From assembly GCA_937901165.1 (NCBI GenBank), contig CALCGS010000031.1, positions 1 through 34,896 on the forward strand: 34,896 bases of DNA, in the 5' to 3' direction. A program made the translations under genes and the position numbers. Below the pieces are notes generated by a model. That model made no database searches and was not told the DNA's origin. It worked only from the letters and a program-made list of their open reading frames with translations. This document shows positions 8,769 to 17,934 of the stretch, piece by piece (the first letter of the stretch is position 1; each line of letters begins with the position of its first letter). The DNA is from an uncultured Alphaproteobacteria bacterium (GTDB lineage: Bacteria > Pseudomonadota > Alphaproteobacteria > Rs-D84).

Positions 8769-9480
8769 AATAAAGTCCATCCGCAGGTGCAGTAACACCG
8801 GCAGAACTACGGTTTTTATCATTTAATATTTTTTCTATATTTAAATCTTTGCCCAAACCTATTTCTACCAAAGTACCGACCATATTTCTTACCTGGTGAT
8901 GCAAAAAGGAACGTGCAGAAAAATAAAATACTATGTAATCACCATCGCAAACAATTTCACATTTATCCAATGTTTTTATTGGACTTTTTGCCTGGCACTG
9001 GCTGGCACGAAAACTTGTAAAATCGTGTTTACCAAGCAATTTATTTGCAGACGTACGCATTTTTTCAATATCTAAACTTTGCGGAACCCACCATACGCGT
9101 TTGTTTTCCAACACAGGACGTGCAGAACGATTTAAAACAACATATTTATAATGACGTGCAACACATGAAAAACGTGCGTTAAAATCATCATCCACTATAT
9201 CACAAGACAAAACTGCAACGGGTTTATTTATTAAATAAAAATTTAATGCACGTTTTACGGTTTCGGCATCATGATTTGATATTAAATCAAAATGTGCACA
9301 CATACCAAGCGCATGAACACCGGCATCCGTACGTCCAGCACCAACAACATCAACCGTTTCAGAACAAAAACTATGTATCGCTTCTTTTAACAATGATTGT
9401 ACTGATGGACCTTGGTGATTTTCCTGCCACCCTATTAAATCAGAACCATCATATTCTAAAATCACGCGATATCTGGACAT
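8749..9480 (-). CDS. truA: tRNA pseudouridine(38-40) synthase TruA
   Basis: The 243-residue enzyme isomerises uridines 38-40 in the anticodon arm of many tRNAs. The catalytic motif GAGRTDAGVHALG carries the nucleophilic aspartate D52. The FTSFRASQCQAKSP and HHQVRNMVGTLVEIG blocks of the C-terminal half are present and the length is normal. It is the last gene of the HAD-rmuC-def-fmt-Cys-rich-truA run. A ribosome site (AAAGG) lies within the end of the preceding small gene, about 12 bases from the ATG. It has no terminator of its own and its end overlaps comEC on the opposite strand. Confidence 0.96.
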   Translation of the reverse strand: MSRYRVILEYDGSDLIGWQENHQGPSVQSLLKEAIHSFCSETVDVVGAGRTDAGVHALGMCAHFDLISNHDAETVKRALNFYLINKPVAVLSCDIVDDDFNARFSCVARHYKYVVLNRSARPVLENKRVWWVPQSLDIEKMRTSANKLLGKHDFTSFRASQCQAKSPIKTLDKCEIVCDGDYIVFYFSARSFLHHQVRNMVGTLVEIGLGKDLNIEKILNDKNRSSAGVTAPADGLYFIRADY

Positions 9481-9484
9481 TGGA

Positions 9485-9682
9485 TTATCTGACCTTTACT
9501 TCTTTACAATAATTACATCTTCTTTTTTTCATATTTTCAAATACGTGCATACATGGAAATTCGCATTTTCTATTATTTGAATCACACCCATCACAATGCA
9601 AACATAAACAATTATTATTTTGTGCATTTACATATACTTCTTTGTTTTTTAATCCACATTGCCTTTTTTCTTTATCTTCCAT
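9485..9682 (-). CDS. Small Cys-rich protein, function unknown
   Basis: A 65-residue protein fitted exactly between fmt (3-base gap) and truA (4-base gap), with a GGGGA ribosome site inside the last codons of fmt, spaced 7 bases from the ATG. It holds nine cysteines: C9, then CLCLHCDGC in the middle, CEFPC, and a C-terminal CNYC. The pattern suggests one or two zinc-binding knuckles. It is basic at both ends (KEKRQ, KKRRCNYCKEVKVR). I do not recognise a family. Placement between two translation-related genes hints at an RNA or ribosome link, which is inference only. Confidence 0.7.
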   Translation of the reverse strand: MEDKEKRQCGLKNKEVYVNAQNNNCLCLHCDGCDSNNRKCEFPCMHVFENMKKRRCNYCKEVKVR

Positions 9683-9685
9683 TTT

Positions 9686-10510
9686 TTATTCCCCATATTT
9701 TATTTCAGCACCATGCAAACCATTTACAAAACTTTTCCAGTCCATAACCGTTTTGCCAGCAGGCTGTATTTTTATTATTTCTAAACCACTATTTTTTATA
9801 GCAGTTTCAACTATTTTGACGTCAACGCCGTTTATTTTGGTTCGTCCACAACCCAATGCACGCACTAAATTATGAATTTCATATGGCGTTTTTGTCCAAT
9901 CTATTATTTCATCAGAACCTGTAAATTTTCGTGTATATGTTGGTTCACCAATTTGCGGTTCTGGGAAAAATTTATCATCATCAGCAAAAAATTCTTGTAA
10001 TATTTCTATGGATGTTTGTGATACTTTCTTTTCCAATGTTTTGTTTGTATCATTTTCGTCTATGTTTATATTTTTACGCAAATAAACACCACCCGCATCC
10101 ATTTCACTTACAATCTGCATCAAACATACATCCATATCCGTATCACCATTTAATAATGCCGTTCTTATTGGTGACGCACCACGATATTTTGGTAAAGAAC
10201 TGGGGTGAATGTTTATAAATTTTCCAGTTGATAATATATTATCAGATAATAAAACACCATACGACATTATAAATACATAATCGGCATCACCAATATTAAA
10301 TTCACGTATAGTCGTGTGTACAGAAATACCATTTTCAACCGCCCAATCATGAACAGGTGAACGTGTTAATATGTGTTTACGTCCAACAGGTTTTGGCGCA
10401 CGTGTGAATACAGATATTATATCGTGATTCTTGGATAAAAAATCAAAAACAGGAACAACAAAATCATTTGTTCCCATTAAAATCAATTTTTTACGTGTTT
10501 GCTGTGGCAT
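9686..10510 (-). CDS. fmt: Methionyl-tRNA formyltransferase
   Basis: The 274-residue enzyme formylates Met on initiator tRNA using 10-formyl-tetrahydrofolate. The N-terminal Rossmann region (KLILMGTNDFVVPVF) and the active-site block HPSSLPKYRGASPI with its catalytic histidine are clear, as is the C-terminal-domain motif IQPAGKTVMDWKSF. I use the ATG at 10510, which begins MPQQTRKK directly before the first beta strand. A longer in-frame extension upstream would overlap def by 70 bases and adds an unrelated hydrophobic stretch. It is about 40 residues shorter than E. coli Fmt, with a compact linker and C-terminal domain. It follows def by one base, the usual def-fmt pairing in reversed order. 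Confidence 0.95.
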   Translation of the reverse strand: MPQQTRKKLILMGTNDFVVPVFDFLSKNHDIISVFTRAPKPVGRKHILTRSPVHDWAVENGISVHTTIREFNIGDADYVFIMSYGVLLSDNILSTGKFINIHPSSLPKYRGASPIRTALLNGDTDMDVCLMQIVSEMDAGGVYLRKNINIDENDTNKTLEKKVSQTSIEILQEFFADDDKFFPEPQIGEPTYTRKFTGSDEIIDWTKTPYEIHNLVRALGCGRTKINGVDVKIVETAIKNSGLEIIKIQPAGKTVMDWKSFVNGLHGAEIKYGE

Positions 10511-10511
10511 T

Positions 10512-11018
10512 TTACTTACGTCTCCGTACTTTACGCATAACCATTTCGCGACGCACGCCAGACAAATAATCAACAAACAAAACACCGTTCAAATGGTCTG
10601 TTTCATGTTGTACAATACGCGCAGGAACCCCATGCATTTCAGCCTGTAATTTTTTACCATTTTCATCTGTCCATGACACAATCACAGATTCAGGACGACT
10701 TACACGTGCATATACCGGTAAATTATCGGAACCAAGAACGGACAAACAACCTTCTTCTAAATTTACCTTGTTTTCACTGAATGAAATTATTTCAGGGTTT
10801 ATCATTTTGAAAATTTGTTCAGTGTCAGGGTCCATCATTACCAAAAAACGTTTTAATATCCCAACCTGAGGTGCTGCAAGTCCAACCCCATTTTGCACAC
10901 GCATCATTTGAACCATTTCGTCCATTATAGACAGTAATTCTGTATCTATATCTTCAACAGGTTCACATTTACTGCGTAATGCCAAATCACCACATAGTTT
11001 CATTTCCAATTTATTCAT
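10512..11018 (-). CDS. def: Peptide deformylase
   Basis: The 168-residue metalloenzyme removes the formyl group from nascent N-terminal methionine. All three motifs are present: GVGLAAPQ (motif 1), EGCLS with metal-ligand C91 (motif 2), and HETDH at 138-142 (motif 3, HExxH). The start is set at the ATG at 11018 because AGGGG lies 6 bases upstream and the protein then begins MNKLEMKLCGD. An ATG at 11024 abuts that site. The gene overlaps the end of rmuC by 8 bases and is followed one base later by fmt. The C-terminus is basic (MRKVRRRK), as in many ribosome-docking deformylases. Confidence 0.96.
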   Translation of the reverse strand: MNKLEMKLCGDLALRSKCEPVEDIDTELLSIMDEMVQMMRVQNGVGLAAPQVGILKRFLVMMDPDTEQIFKMINPEIISFSENKVNLEEGCLSVLGSDNLPVYARVSRPESVIVSWTDENGKKLQAEMHGVPARIVQHETDHLNGVLFVDYLSGVRREMVMRKVRRRK

Positions 11019-12252
11019 CTTCATCCCCTGTTTCATCTTTATACGGTAAAGCAATATTTTTTGATACAGATAAACCACCCTGCTTTTTTATTTTATCAAA
11101 CCAACTACTTATAGAACCACGTCCATCAGATAATTTATTTAATCCACCATTATAAGCATTTTGTATTGTATCCAATGCAGTACCTATTTTTTTATAATCT
11201 TCGGTAAAACCGGCATATTTTTCATATAATTTTTCAGCATATTCCACAATTTTTTCAACGTTCTTGCTCTGTTTTTCTACACGCATTAATGTATCAATTG
11301 TTCGCAACATAGGAAGTAATAAAGACGGTGTTGCGATGACCACCCCCCTATCATACGCATATTTATAAATATCTTCTTTGTCACGATTCATCAACTCTAT
11401 GTACGCGTGTTCCAATGGCATAAACATACAAACATAGTCAAATTTTTTATCAACAACACGATTGTAATTTTTATCACCCAATTCTGTAATATGTTTTTTA
11501 GTCGCGTCAACAAAACATTTCCACAAACGATTTTTTTCAATCAAATCTTCACAAGACAAATAATCCATATAACTATTCAAAGACATTTTTGCATCAACAA
11601 CAAAATGTTTATCCCCAGGCATATGGACAATATAATCAGGTATATCGTGATTGTCAGATAAATGTTTTTGTGCCTCGTACTGGACACCAGGTTCCCAACC
11701 AAGTATTTCAAATAAACGTTCAACCTGAATTTCACCCCAATTACCCTGTACTTTTTTATTACCACGCAATGCAGTTGTTAAATCAGATGCTTCTTTCTTT
11801 AACGCACCACTGGATTCCATCATATTTTTTATTTGTTCTTCGAGGGATGCACGATTTTCTGTGGAATTTTTTAACATGTCTTTTATCTGGGCATCAAAAT
11901 CTGTTTTCATTTTTTCCAATTGTTCCCGAAAAGGCGTTATTGTAATACCCATATTTTTTTGTTGTTCTTCCAATGCACTTTTACGAGTAGCGTCCAACAA
12001 TTCAGATGACACGTTTTTGAATTCACGCAACATTTCACCACGGACATTTTCCAATGTTGATATTTTTTCCCGCGCCCCAGCACATTCACCAATTAAACGC
12101 ACATTTTCACGACGCAAATTTGACAATTCTGTTTTTAACATATCAATAACAACACCGCCATCGTTTCCGCCACGATGATACATAAAATACCCGATAATAA
12201 CACCAAGTATTATTCCAATTGTCAAACTTATAAATACCGTTGTCATATTCAT
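11011..12252 (-). CDS. rmuC: RmuC family DNA recombination protein
   Basis: The 413-residue protein has an N-terminal membrane anchor (residues 4-25, FISLTIGIILGVIIGYF), a coiled-coil from about 30 to 165, and the RmuC core. Core blocks include KVQGNWGEIQVERLFEILGW, HFVVDAKMSL with the acidic and lysine residues of a PD-(D/E)xK-like nuclease fold, and ATPSLLLPMLRTI. RmuC limits inversions at short inverted repeats in E. coli; its precise biochemical role is unsettled. Its stop overlaps def by 8 bases. The 48-base gap to the HAD gene upstream contains no terminator. Confidence 0.93.
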   Translation of the reverse strand: MNMTTVFISLTIGIILGVIIGYFMYHRGGNDGGVVIDMLKTELSNLRRENVRLIGECAGAREKISTLENVRGEMLREFKNVSSELLDATRKSALEEQQKNMGITITPFREQLEKMKTDFDAQIKDMLKNSTENRASLEEQIKNMMESSGALKKEASDLTTALRGNKKVQGNWGEIQVERLFEILGWEPGVQYEAQKHLSDNHDIPDYIVHMPGDKHFVVDAKMSLNSYMDYLSCEDLIEKNRLWKCFVDATKKHITELGDKNYNRVVDKKFDYVCMFMPLEHAYIELMNRDKEDIYKYAYDRGVVIATPSLLLPMLRTIDTLMRVEKQSKNVEKIVEYAEKLYEKYAGFTEDYKKIGTALDTIQNAYNGGLNKLSDGRGSISSWFDKIKKQGGLSVSKNIALPYKDETGDEDE

Positions 12253-12300
12253 GCCTTGGATTATACTATATTTTTTACACTTTGCAATTATTATAAAGAC

Positions 12301-12897
12301 CTATACCCTGGTTCCTGTTTTTGGATTTATCCATACCTGTTCATCCGCAATTTCCATCAATGGCAAATCTGTTTTACTATCAGAATAGCAACGAACAACA
12401 TGCGGAATATATTTATTTTCTGTTGCCCATTTATCCAACGCAACAACCTTGTTTTTATCCCAACATAAAAATTCGTATTTATACGGTTTATTTGCGTGCA
12501 TTTTTGATGTCAAAACCGCATCAAATTTTATATCACCAACCAAAGGTTTTATTAAATAATCAGGCGATGCACTGATTAAAACAACCTTGTTACCAGCACT
12601 GCGTTCTTTATCAATTTGTTCGCGTGCCCAACCAAAGCGATTTAATTTGTGCAATTTTGCAAAACCCTTGATATTTTCCGAAATCATTTTATTGGTTACA
12701 AAACCACGTGATAATTCACGCCAAAAAATGCCCTTGCGATAAAAATAACGCAGTAAAAACGCAAAGCCAATAACAGGAATATATAAACGTGCACGCCAAG
12801 AACGTCCAATACAATATTTTCCAAATGCCAAATTAGAATCAGGCCAAGACAAAGTTCCATCAAAATCAAAAACAACAACATTTATTTTCTGTAACAT
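12301..12897 (-). CDS. HAD-superfamily subfamily IB hydrolase
   Basis: The 198-residue protein has the HAD motif I FDFDGT (nucleophile D11, acid/base D13), motif II in LISASP, and motif IV CYSDSKTDLPLM, which is the phosphoserine-phosphatase-like pattern. The cap region (about 25-95) is helical with an aromatic-rich, possibly membrane-associated stretch (YIPVIGFAFLLRYFYRK). The family contains phosphoserine phosphatases and phospholipid head-group phosphatases, so the substrate is open. It heads the rmuC-def-fmt run, with a promoter at 12931-12958 and an AAAGGA ribosome site 8 bases from the ATG. Confidence 0.88.
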   Translation of the reverse strand: MLQKINVVVFDFDGTLSWPDSNLAFGKYCIGRSWRARLYIPVIGFAFLLRYFYRKGIFWRELSRGFVTNKMISENIKGFAKLHKLNRFGWAREQIDKERSAGNKVVLISASPDYLIKPLVGDIKFDAVLTSKMHANKPYKYEFLCWDKNKVVALDKWATENKYIPHVVRCYSDSKTDLPLMEIADEQVWINPKTGTRV

Positions 12898-12930
12898 AAA
12901 AAAATCCTTTTACAAAATTTAACAATTTTT

Positions 12931-12958
12931 ATATTAAACATATTTTTTGTATTCGCAA
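12931..12958 (-). promoter_or_regulatory. Promoter of the HAD-rmuC-def-fmt-truA run
   Basis: TTGCGA and TAATAT on the minus strand are separated by 16 bases. It directly follows the terminator of the upstream efflux operon. Confidence 0.5.
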
Positions 12959-12988
12959 TAAAAATGCGTTTCAACAGAAACGCATTTT
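12955..12988 (-). terminator. Rho-independent terminator of the efflux operon
   Basis: A perfect 12-bp stem (12961-12972 with 12977-12988) and 4-base loop are followed by T residues on the minus strand, starting five bases after the RND stop codon. Confidence 0.9.
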
Positions 12989-12992
12989 ATCA

Positions 12993-15900
12993 TTATTTTT
13001 TTCTTTTTAATTTTGTACGCAAATTTTCTAATGCAAAGAATAATGCAGGTGTCAATGTAAATGTCCACACCAAACTTGCAAACATCCCACCAATCATTAC
13101 AGATGCCATCGCAGATTTCATACCATCCGCAGACCATAATTGTGGCAACATACCCGCCATAACAGCGATTGATGTCATTAAAATCATACTCTTTTTAGAT
13201 AATAGTTCTTCCCATAGTACATTATATGCTTTTTCACCTTGACGTATTCTCTTGATTGTTGGTTCCAAAACCAAAATATTATTGTTCACAACCAATCCAA
13301 CCAACATCACAAATGCCAACATAGCCCCAACATTCATTGATGCACCAGACAAGAATAACAATATAAACACACCTGCAAAACTGGTTACGATTGATGTAGC
13401 AATCGTAAACGGATGCGTTAAAGAATTCATAATCGCCGCCAATAACATAAATGTCAAAACAGTCGCCAATAAAAATGCCATACCAATTTCACTGGTCGTT
13501 TCACTTTGTGTTTCAGACATACCACCAAAACTGACCCCGTATCCAGGTTCCCAATCCATATCTGCAATTTCTAATTCTATTTTAGATTGTACAGGACCCA
13601 TTGTAGACTTTCCAATATTTACATCAATTTCTGTGATTCTATTTTTATCCAATCTGGATATATTTGGTGTTGCAGGAACTTTTTGTATTTCGCCCAATTC
13701 AGATAACGCAACCATTCCCTTGGGTGAATTCACATAAACATTTTCAAACATAGAATTTGTTTTAAATGGACGTGCAAATTCCAAAACAATTGGATATTCT
13801 TTGCCATTTTCTTTGTATTTATATGTATCGTTTCCATATAATGCTGTACGCAAAACAGTACCAGCATAAGAATTTTGAATTCCCCAAGCACTCATTTGTT
13901 CTTGGTCTGGAACAAAACGAATTTCATTATTTGGTGTCTGTTGTGCCAACACAGCACTTTGTACTTCGGGTATATTATTTATACGATTTAATAATTCATT
14001 TGCATAGGCATTACGTTTTTCATCGCTTTCACCAGATATATTCAAAACCAAATCAGATGATACACTGCCAATTGCCTCACCTGCATGAATTTGAATTTCA
14101 ACATCTGGTATTTTTGCCAATTCTGGTAAAATTTTTTGTGCCAGTTTTTTATCAGATAGTTTTCTATCTTCCCTATCTACTAATTTTACTTTTACTGCAA
14201 TATTCTGCAAACCGCGTTCCCCAATTTTTACGGTTGTTGAAGATACTTCTGGGAAAGAACGCAGGGTTTCATCTATCTGATTGGCAATCATTGAAGATTT
14301 TTCGTATGTCGCCCCCATAGGTGCGCGTGCGGTTATATTTATTTCGTTTGCATCAGTTGATGGTTGGAATTCATTTCCAACAAACCGCATTAAACTTGCC
14401 GCACCAAACAAAATAACAACCGCCATCAATATAATACGTCCAGGATGTGCAAATTGAATATCATACCATTTACGCAAACGTGGCATATCTGTATTTTGTT
14501 TTGTTTCATGCGTCTCTTGTTTTTTACGCGACTTTACCAAACGTAAAATTTTCGAAATCATCATAGGTGTCAATGTGAACGAGAATAATAAAGACAACAG
14601 TGTTAAATACACAACCGTCATACCAAATTGAACCATAAATTCACCGACAATACCGCCCATAAATGCCAACGGTAAAAACACCACCACATTTGTACCAACA
14701 CCAGCCAACACAGATACGGCAACTTTTTTAGTTCCATCAATTGCGGCATCTTCGGGCTTTTTACCATTACGCATTTCTTGTAATGATGCCTCTATCAAAA
14801 TAATCGCGTTTGATACCAATGTTCCAAGTGCAGAAGAATACGCCAACAAAGTCATTGCGTTTATTGTAAAACCACTGAGGTCTGCAAAAAAGAATCCAGC
14901 AACCAAAGACGCAGGTATCACAACACCAGCAATAATAGTTGAACGCCAATTACGTGTAAATATCAACAAAATTAATACAGTCAGTGCAATTCCCAAAACA
15001 ATTCCATTTATGGTATCATATGTATCATCAGCCACTGTAATTGAAGAATCAGCAACAATTTCCATGGTCGCATTTGGAAAACGCGATTTCAAATCAGATT
15101 CAAATTCAGGCATTTGTTTTCTTAATGCATTGGATATTTTTATTGCATTACCATCAGATGCCTTTATCACAGATGCAATCACAACGTCATTACCATTATA
15201 TTTTGCACCATTTTCTATATCGCGTGCCGCATCGTAAACATTTGCAACATCAGACAATTTGAAATTTTGACCTTCGGCAGTGACAATTTGCAAATTTTCA
15301 ATTTCTGATACACTTGCAAATTCACCGACAAATCTAACATTTGAAGAATCCGAACCTGTTTCTATTTTTCCACCAGGAACATTTAAGTTTTTATTTCCCA
15401 GCGCAGATACAATATCAATTATCGTTACACCACGTGCAGACATTTCATCTGGCGACATTTCTATACGCACAGCACGTTTTTCACCACCAAAGATTGAAAC
15501 ACTCGCCACGCCGGACACACCAGTAATTTTATTCGATAAAGTATCATCAACATATTCATATAAATCACGAGATGACGCACCAGATAATGCAATATCAATC
15601 ACAGATTGTTGCAACGGATTTAATTTTTCTATGATAGGTTGTTTCAAATCATCTGGAAATTCAGATGACATTGCATCTATCTTGGATTTTACTTCAGACG
15701 CTTTATCATTTACATTTACACCCAAATTAAATTCAGCCATAACATAACCACCATTTTCATATGCCTGGGATGTCAATTTTTTTAATCCCGCAACCTGGGA
15801 CATTGCGTCTTCGGCCTTTTTTAATACTTGTGATTCTATTTCAGCGGGTGCCGCACCAGGATAAACAAAAGATGCCGTCACATACGGAAAATCAAGCGAT

Positions 15901-16007
15901 GGCGTTCTTTCTATATTCATTCTGGGAAAAGAATATATACCAAGAACAACCCAAAATAAAACAAACATTATTGTAGTAATTGGTCTGCGAACAAAAAATT
16001 TTAACAT
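12993..16007 (-). CDS. RND efflux pump inner-membrane subunit (AcrB/MdtB-like), atypical TM4
   Basis: The 1004-residue transporter has the classic RND plan. TM1 (residues 8-28) is followed by the first periplasmic loop (about 30-330, starting FPRMNIERTPSLDFPYVTAS). TM2-6 span about 333-490, a second loop about 545-840, and TM8-12 about 845-995. In proton-driven relatives such as AcrB, TM4 carries D407-D408 and TM10 K940. Here TM4 reads GTLVSNAIILIE, so the aspartates are replaced by S399-N400, and TM10 reads GLVVNNNILVLE, with N908 at the lysine position. No frameshift is present and the gene is full length. It is the last gene of the marR-tolC-adaptor-RND operon, 12 bases after the adaptor, with an AAAGGTG ribosome site. 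Confidence 0.93.
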   Translation of the reverse strand: MLKFFVRRPITTIMFVLFWVVLGIYSFPRMNIERTPSLDFPYVTASFVYPGAAPAEIESQVLKKAEDAMSQVAGLKKLTSQAYENGGYVMAEFNLGVNVNDKASEVKSKIDAMSSEFPDDLKQPIIEKLNPLQQSVIDIALSGASSRDLYEYVDDTLSNKITGVSGVASVSIFGGEKRAVRIEMSPDEMSARGVTIIDIVSALGNKNLNVPGGKIETGSDSSNVRFVGEFASVSEIENLQIVTAEGQNFKLSDVANVYDAARDIENGAKYNGNDVVIASVIKASDGNAIKISNALRKQMPEFESDLKSRFPNATMEIVADSSITVADDTYDTINGIVLGIALTVLILLIFTRNWRSTIIAGVVIPASLVAGFFFADLSGFTINAMTLLAYSSALGTLVSNAIILIEASLQEMRNGKKPEDAAIDGTKKVAVSVLAGVGTNVVVFLPLAFMGGIVGEFMVQFGMTVVYLTLLSLLFSFTLTPMMISKILRLVKSRKKQETHETKQNTDMPRLRKWYDIQFAHPGRIILMAVVILFGAASLMRFVGNEFQPSTDANEINITARAPMGATYEKSSMIANQIDETLRSFPEVSSTTVKIGERGLQNIAVKVKLVDREDRKLSDKKLAQKILPELAKIPDVEIQIHAGEAIGSVSSDLVLNISGESDEKRNAYANELLNRINNIPEVQSAVLAQQTPNNEIRFVPDQEQMSAWGIQNSYAGTVLRTALYGNDTYKYKENGKEYPIVLEFARPFKTNSMFENVYVNSPKGMVALSELGEIQKVPATPNISRLDKNRITEIDVNIGKSTMGPVQSKIELEIADMDWEPGYGVSFGGMSETQSETTSEIGMAFLLATVLTFMLLAAIMNSLTHPFTIATSIVTSFAGVFILLFLSGASMNVGAMLAFVMLVGLVVNNNILVLEPTIKRIRQGEKAYNVLWEELLSKKSMILMTSIAVMAGMLPQLWSADGMKSAMASVMIGGMFASLVWTFTLTPALFFALENLRTKLKRKK

Positions 16008-16019
16008 ATCTGTACACCT

Positions 16020-16607
16020 TTATTTTTGAAATTGTTCTTGAACTTTTTCACCATCTTGGACATCTGATAATATAACAATATCACCATCATCCAAACCTTG
16101 GGTTATCAATGCATTATCAGCATCTTGACGTGCAACAACCACATCGCGTGCTATCGCAAGTCCGTTTTGTAAAATAAAAACCTTGCCATTATTTACAGAA
16201 TAAGACGGGACAAAATAACCATTGCGACGATATTCCGCATATTGTAAACCATCTTGAACATTTTTGGTCTTTATAACATACATGCCTGTATCTATGTCTA
16301 TTTTTGCAGATACAGATACAATTTCACCGTTACCTATCTTTTCGCCGGCACGAAATAACCCAACACGACCCCCAGAAACCAAAGCACGATTATCTTTGAT
16401 TGTTATAGGTTCACGCAATATGTCAGATTCATTTTTAACATGCATAACCCAAACAGGCCGACCAGATTCTGCAACATCACGCGAAACATTAAAAACCTGT
16501 TGTCTATTTTGGGCAACCAATACAGATACGCGAAATAAAACCCATAACAACAGCCCCAGCCCACACAATATGTAAATAAACTTTTTTATTTTGTTCTTGT
16601 TTTTCAT
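16020..16607 (-). CDS. RND periplasmic adaptor-like protein lacking the lipoyl/hairpin half
   Basis: The 195-residue protein has an N-terminal membrane anchor (residues 9-30). After a short linker comes a beta region resembling the C-terminal strand set of the adaptor beta-barrel (GGRVGLFRAGEKIGNGEIVS, then DIDTGMYVIKTKN). The last 70 residues resemble the membrane-proximal domain (VFILQNGLAIARDVVVARQ, GLDDGDIVILSDVQDGEKV). Normal membrane-fusion adaptors are 350-400 residues and include lipoyl domains and an alpha-helical hairpin that meets TolC; neither is visible. The ATG at 16607 has AGGTG about 7 bases upstream; an in-frame GTG three codons earlier is possible. It starts one base after the tolC stop. 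A reduced adaptor is my interpretation. Confidence 0.75.
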   Translation of the reverse strand: MKNKNKIKKFIYILCGLGLLLWVLFRVSVLVAQNRQQVFNVSRDVAESGRPVWVMHVKNESDILREPITIKDNRALVSGGRVGLFRAGEKIGNGEIVSVSAKIDIDTGMYVIKTKNVQDGLQYAEYRRNGYFVPSYSVNNGKVFILQNGLAIARDVVVARQDADNALITQGLDDGDIVILSDVQDGEKVQEQFQK

Positions 16608-16608
16608 A

Positions 16609-17934
16609 TTATTCACCTAATTTTTTTACAGATTCAGCAGACATTAAAATTTTATATTTTGCATTTAATAACGCCATATCCAGTTGGTATAAACCAGATG
16701 CAACCTCTGATAATTCAACCGCAGATGTTTGTCCGGAACTGAATCTTTGTTGCGAATATTCAAATGCCTTGGCCGCCAAATCACGCGCATTTTCTAAATT
16801 TTTCAAATTATCACGCAAATGATTATATTGCTTTATCGCATTATTGTATTGTTCTGATACAATCTTTTTTGATTTTTCTAAATCTTGACGGGCAGCCTCT
16901 GCATTCATGGCATCTACTGTCGCATTTGCTTTATTTAACCCACCTGAAAACAATGGAACCTGTAAAGCCAATCCCCAATACGCGTTTTGTCCACCCTTGG
17001 AATCAAACATATGGCGTGCTTCATTGGCCATTGATGAATAACTATAACTGCCCGTGGCGGCAAGTGTAGGATACGCATTTGCACGTTTTGACGAAGCCTG
17101 GGATTCATACATCATAACCTGTTGATTCAAAACGTCCCATTGTGGTGTTTTTTCCAATTTCTTTATTTCCATAGTTGAAAAAGTTTTTGGAAAATCATCA
17201 ACTAAATTTATTTCTTCATCAACATCAATACCGGCAAATATCTTTAACATTCTGTGTGCAGTATCGCGATTAAAACGTGCATCAGATAGATTTATTTCTT
17301 TGGTTGCAATATCTGATTCTATTTTAACCAAATTACTGCGGTTTGCACGACCGGCACTGGTCAACTGTTCACGTGATGCAATCGCATTGTTCAAATCTTT
17401 CTTGGCAAGTTTAACAATTTCATCCGTCATTTTTGCAGTCCAATACATATCGGTTGCACTATACACAATTTCACGACGCGTCATTTCACGTGATGTTTCA
17501 GACATTTTTATAGCACTGCGTACACTATCAACCGCGTTACCTATTTTGCCAAATGTATAAATAGGTTGTGTGATTGAAACACCAGCCGTAAAAATATTAT
17601 CTGGAATTTCTAAATTGCTCATATCTGCATCCAATGCATTGCCCAAAATTCCACCAAGTTCAGGTGGTAATTCAATACCTTGGGAACTGCCCAAATGTTC
17701 AACATTTAACATATTCATATATGTTGCATTTGCATCAATCTTGAACCAACGATTTGCATTCGCAGCATCCAATGATGCCTGGGCCTTTTTAACATTTGCA
17801 TCTGCCTTTTTCAAATCATTAGATTCAGAAACAATACGTGCCACAGTGTCATCTAGTGTCAAATCCAAAGCATAACCATTTGCACACAAACAAAATAAAG
17901 ACATTAAACCAAATATTATTTTTTTATTTCGCAT
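16609..17934 (-). CDS. TolC-family outer membrane efflux protein
   Basis: The 441-residue protein has a signal peptide (about 22 residues, ending NGYA), then two OEP repeats rich in long helices (SLDAANANRW ... and KANATVDAMNAEAARQDLEKS). The GVSITQPIYTFGKI and ALQVPLFSGGLNKANA segments are the strand/turn signatures of the OEP family. TolC-like trimers form the outer-membrane duct for RND and ABC exporters. It overlaps the marR stop by 11 bases and the adaptor begins one base after its stop, so the four genes form a tight operon. Length fits the family. Confidence 0.93.
   Translation of the reverse strand: MRNKKIIFGLMSLFCLCANGYALDLTLDDTVARIVSESNDLKKADANVKKAQASLDAANANRWFKIDANATYMNMLNVEHLGSSQGIELPPELGGILGNALDADMSNLEIPDNIFTAGVSITQPIYTFGKIGNAVDSVRSAIKMSETSREMTRREIVYSATDMYWTAKMTDEIVKLAKKDLNNAIASREQLTSAGRANRSNLVKIESDIATKEINLSDARFNRDTAHRMLKIFAGIDVDEEINLVDDFPKTFSTMEIKKLEKTPQWDVLNQQVMMYESQASSKRANAYPTLAATGSYSYSSMANEARHMFDSKGGQNAYWGLALQVPLFSGGLNKANATVDAMNAEAARQDLEKSKKIVSEQYNNAIKQYNHLRDNLKNLENARDLAAKAFEYSQQRFSSGQTSAVELSEVASGLYQLDMALLNAKYKILMSAESVKKLGE

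Noticed and set aside
13252..15747. Long plus-strand frames opposite the RND pump gene
   Set aside because: The minus-strand frame is a clear 1004-residue RND protein. The opposite frames are mirror effects of its codon use and lack start signals.
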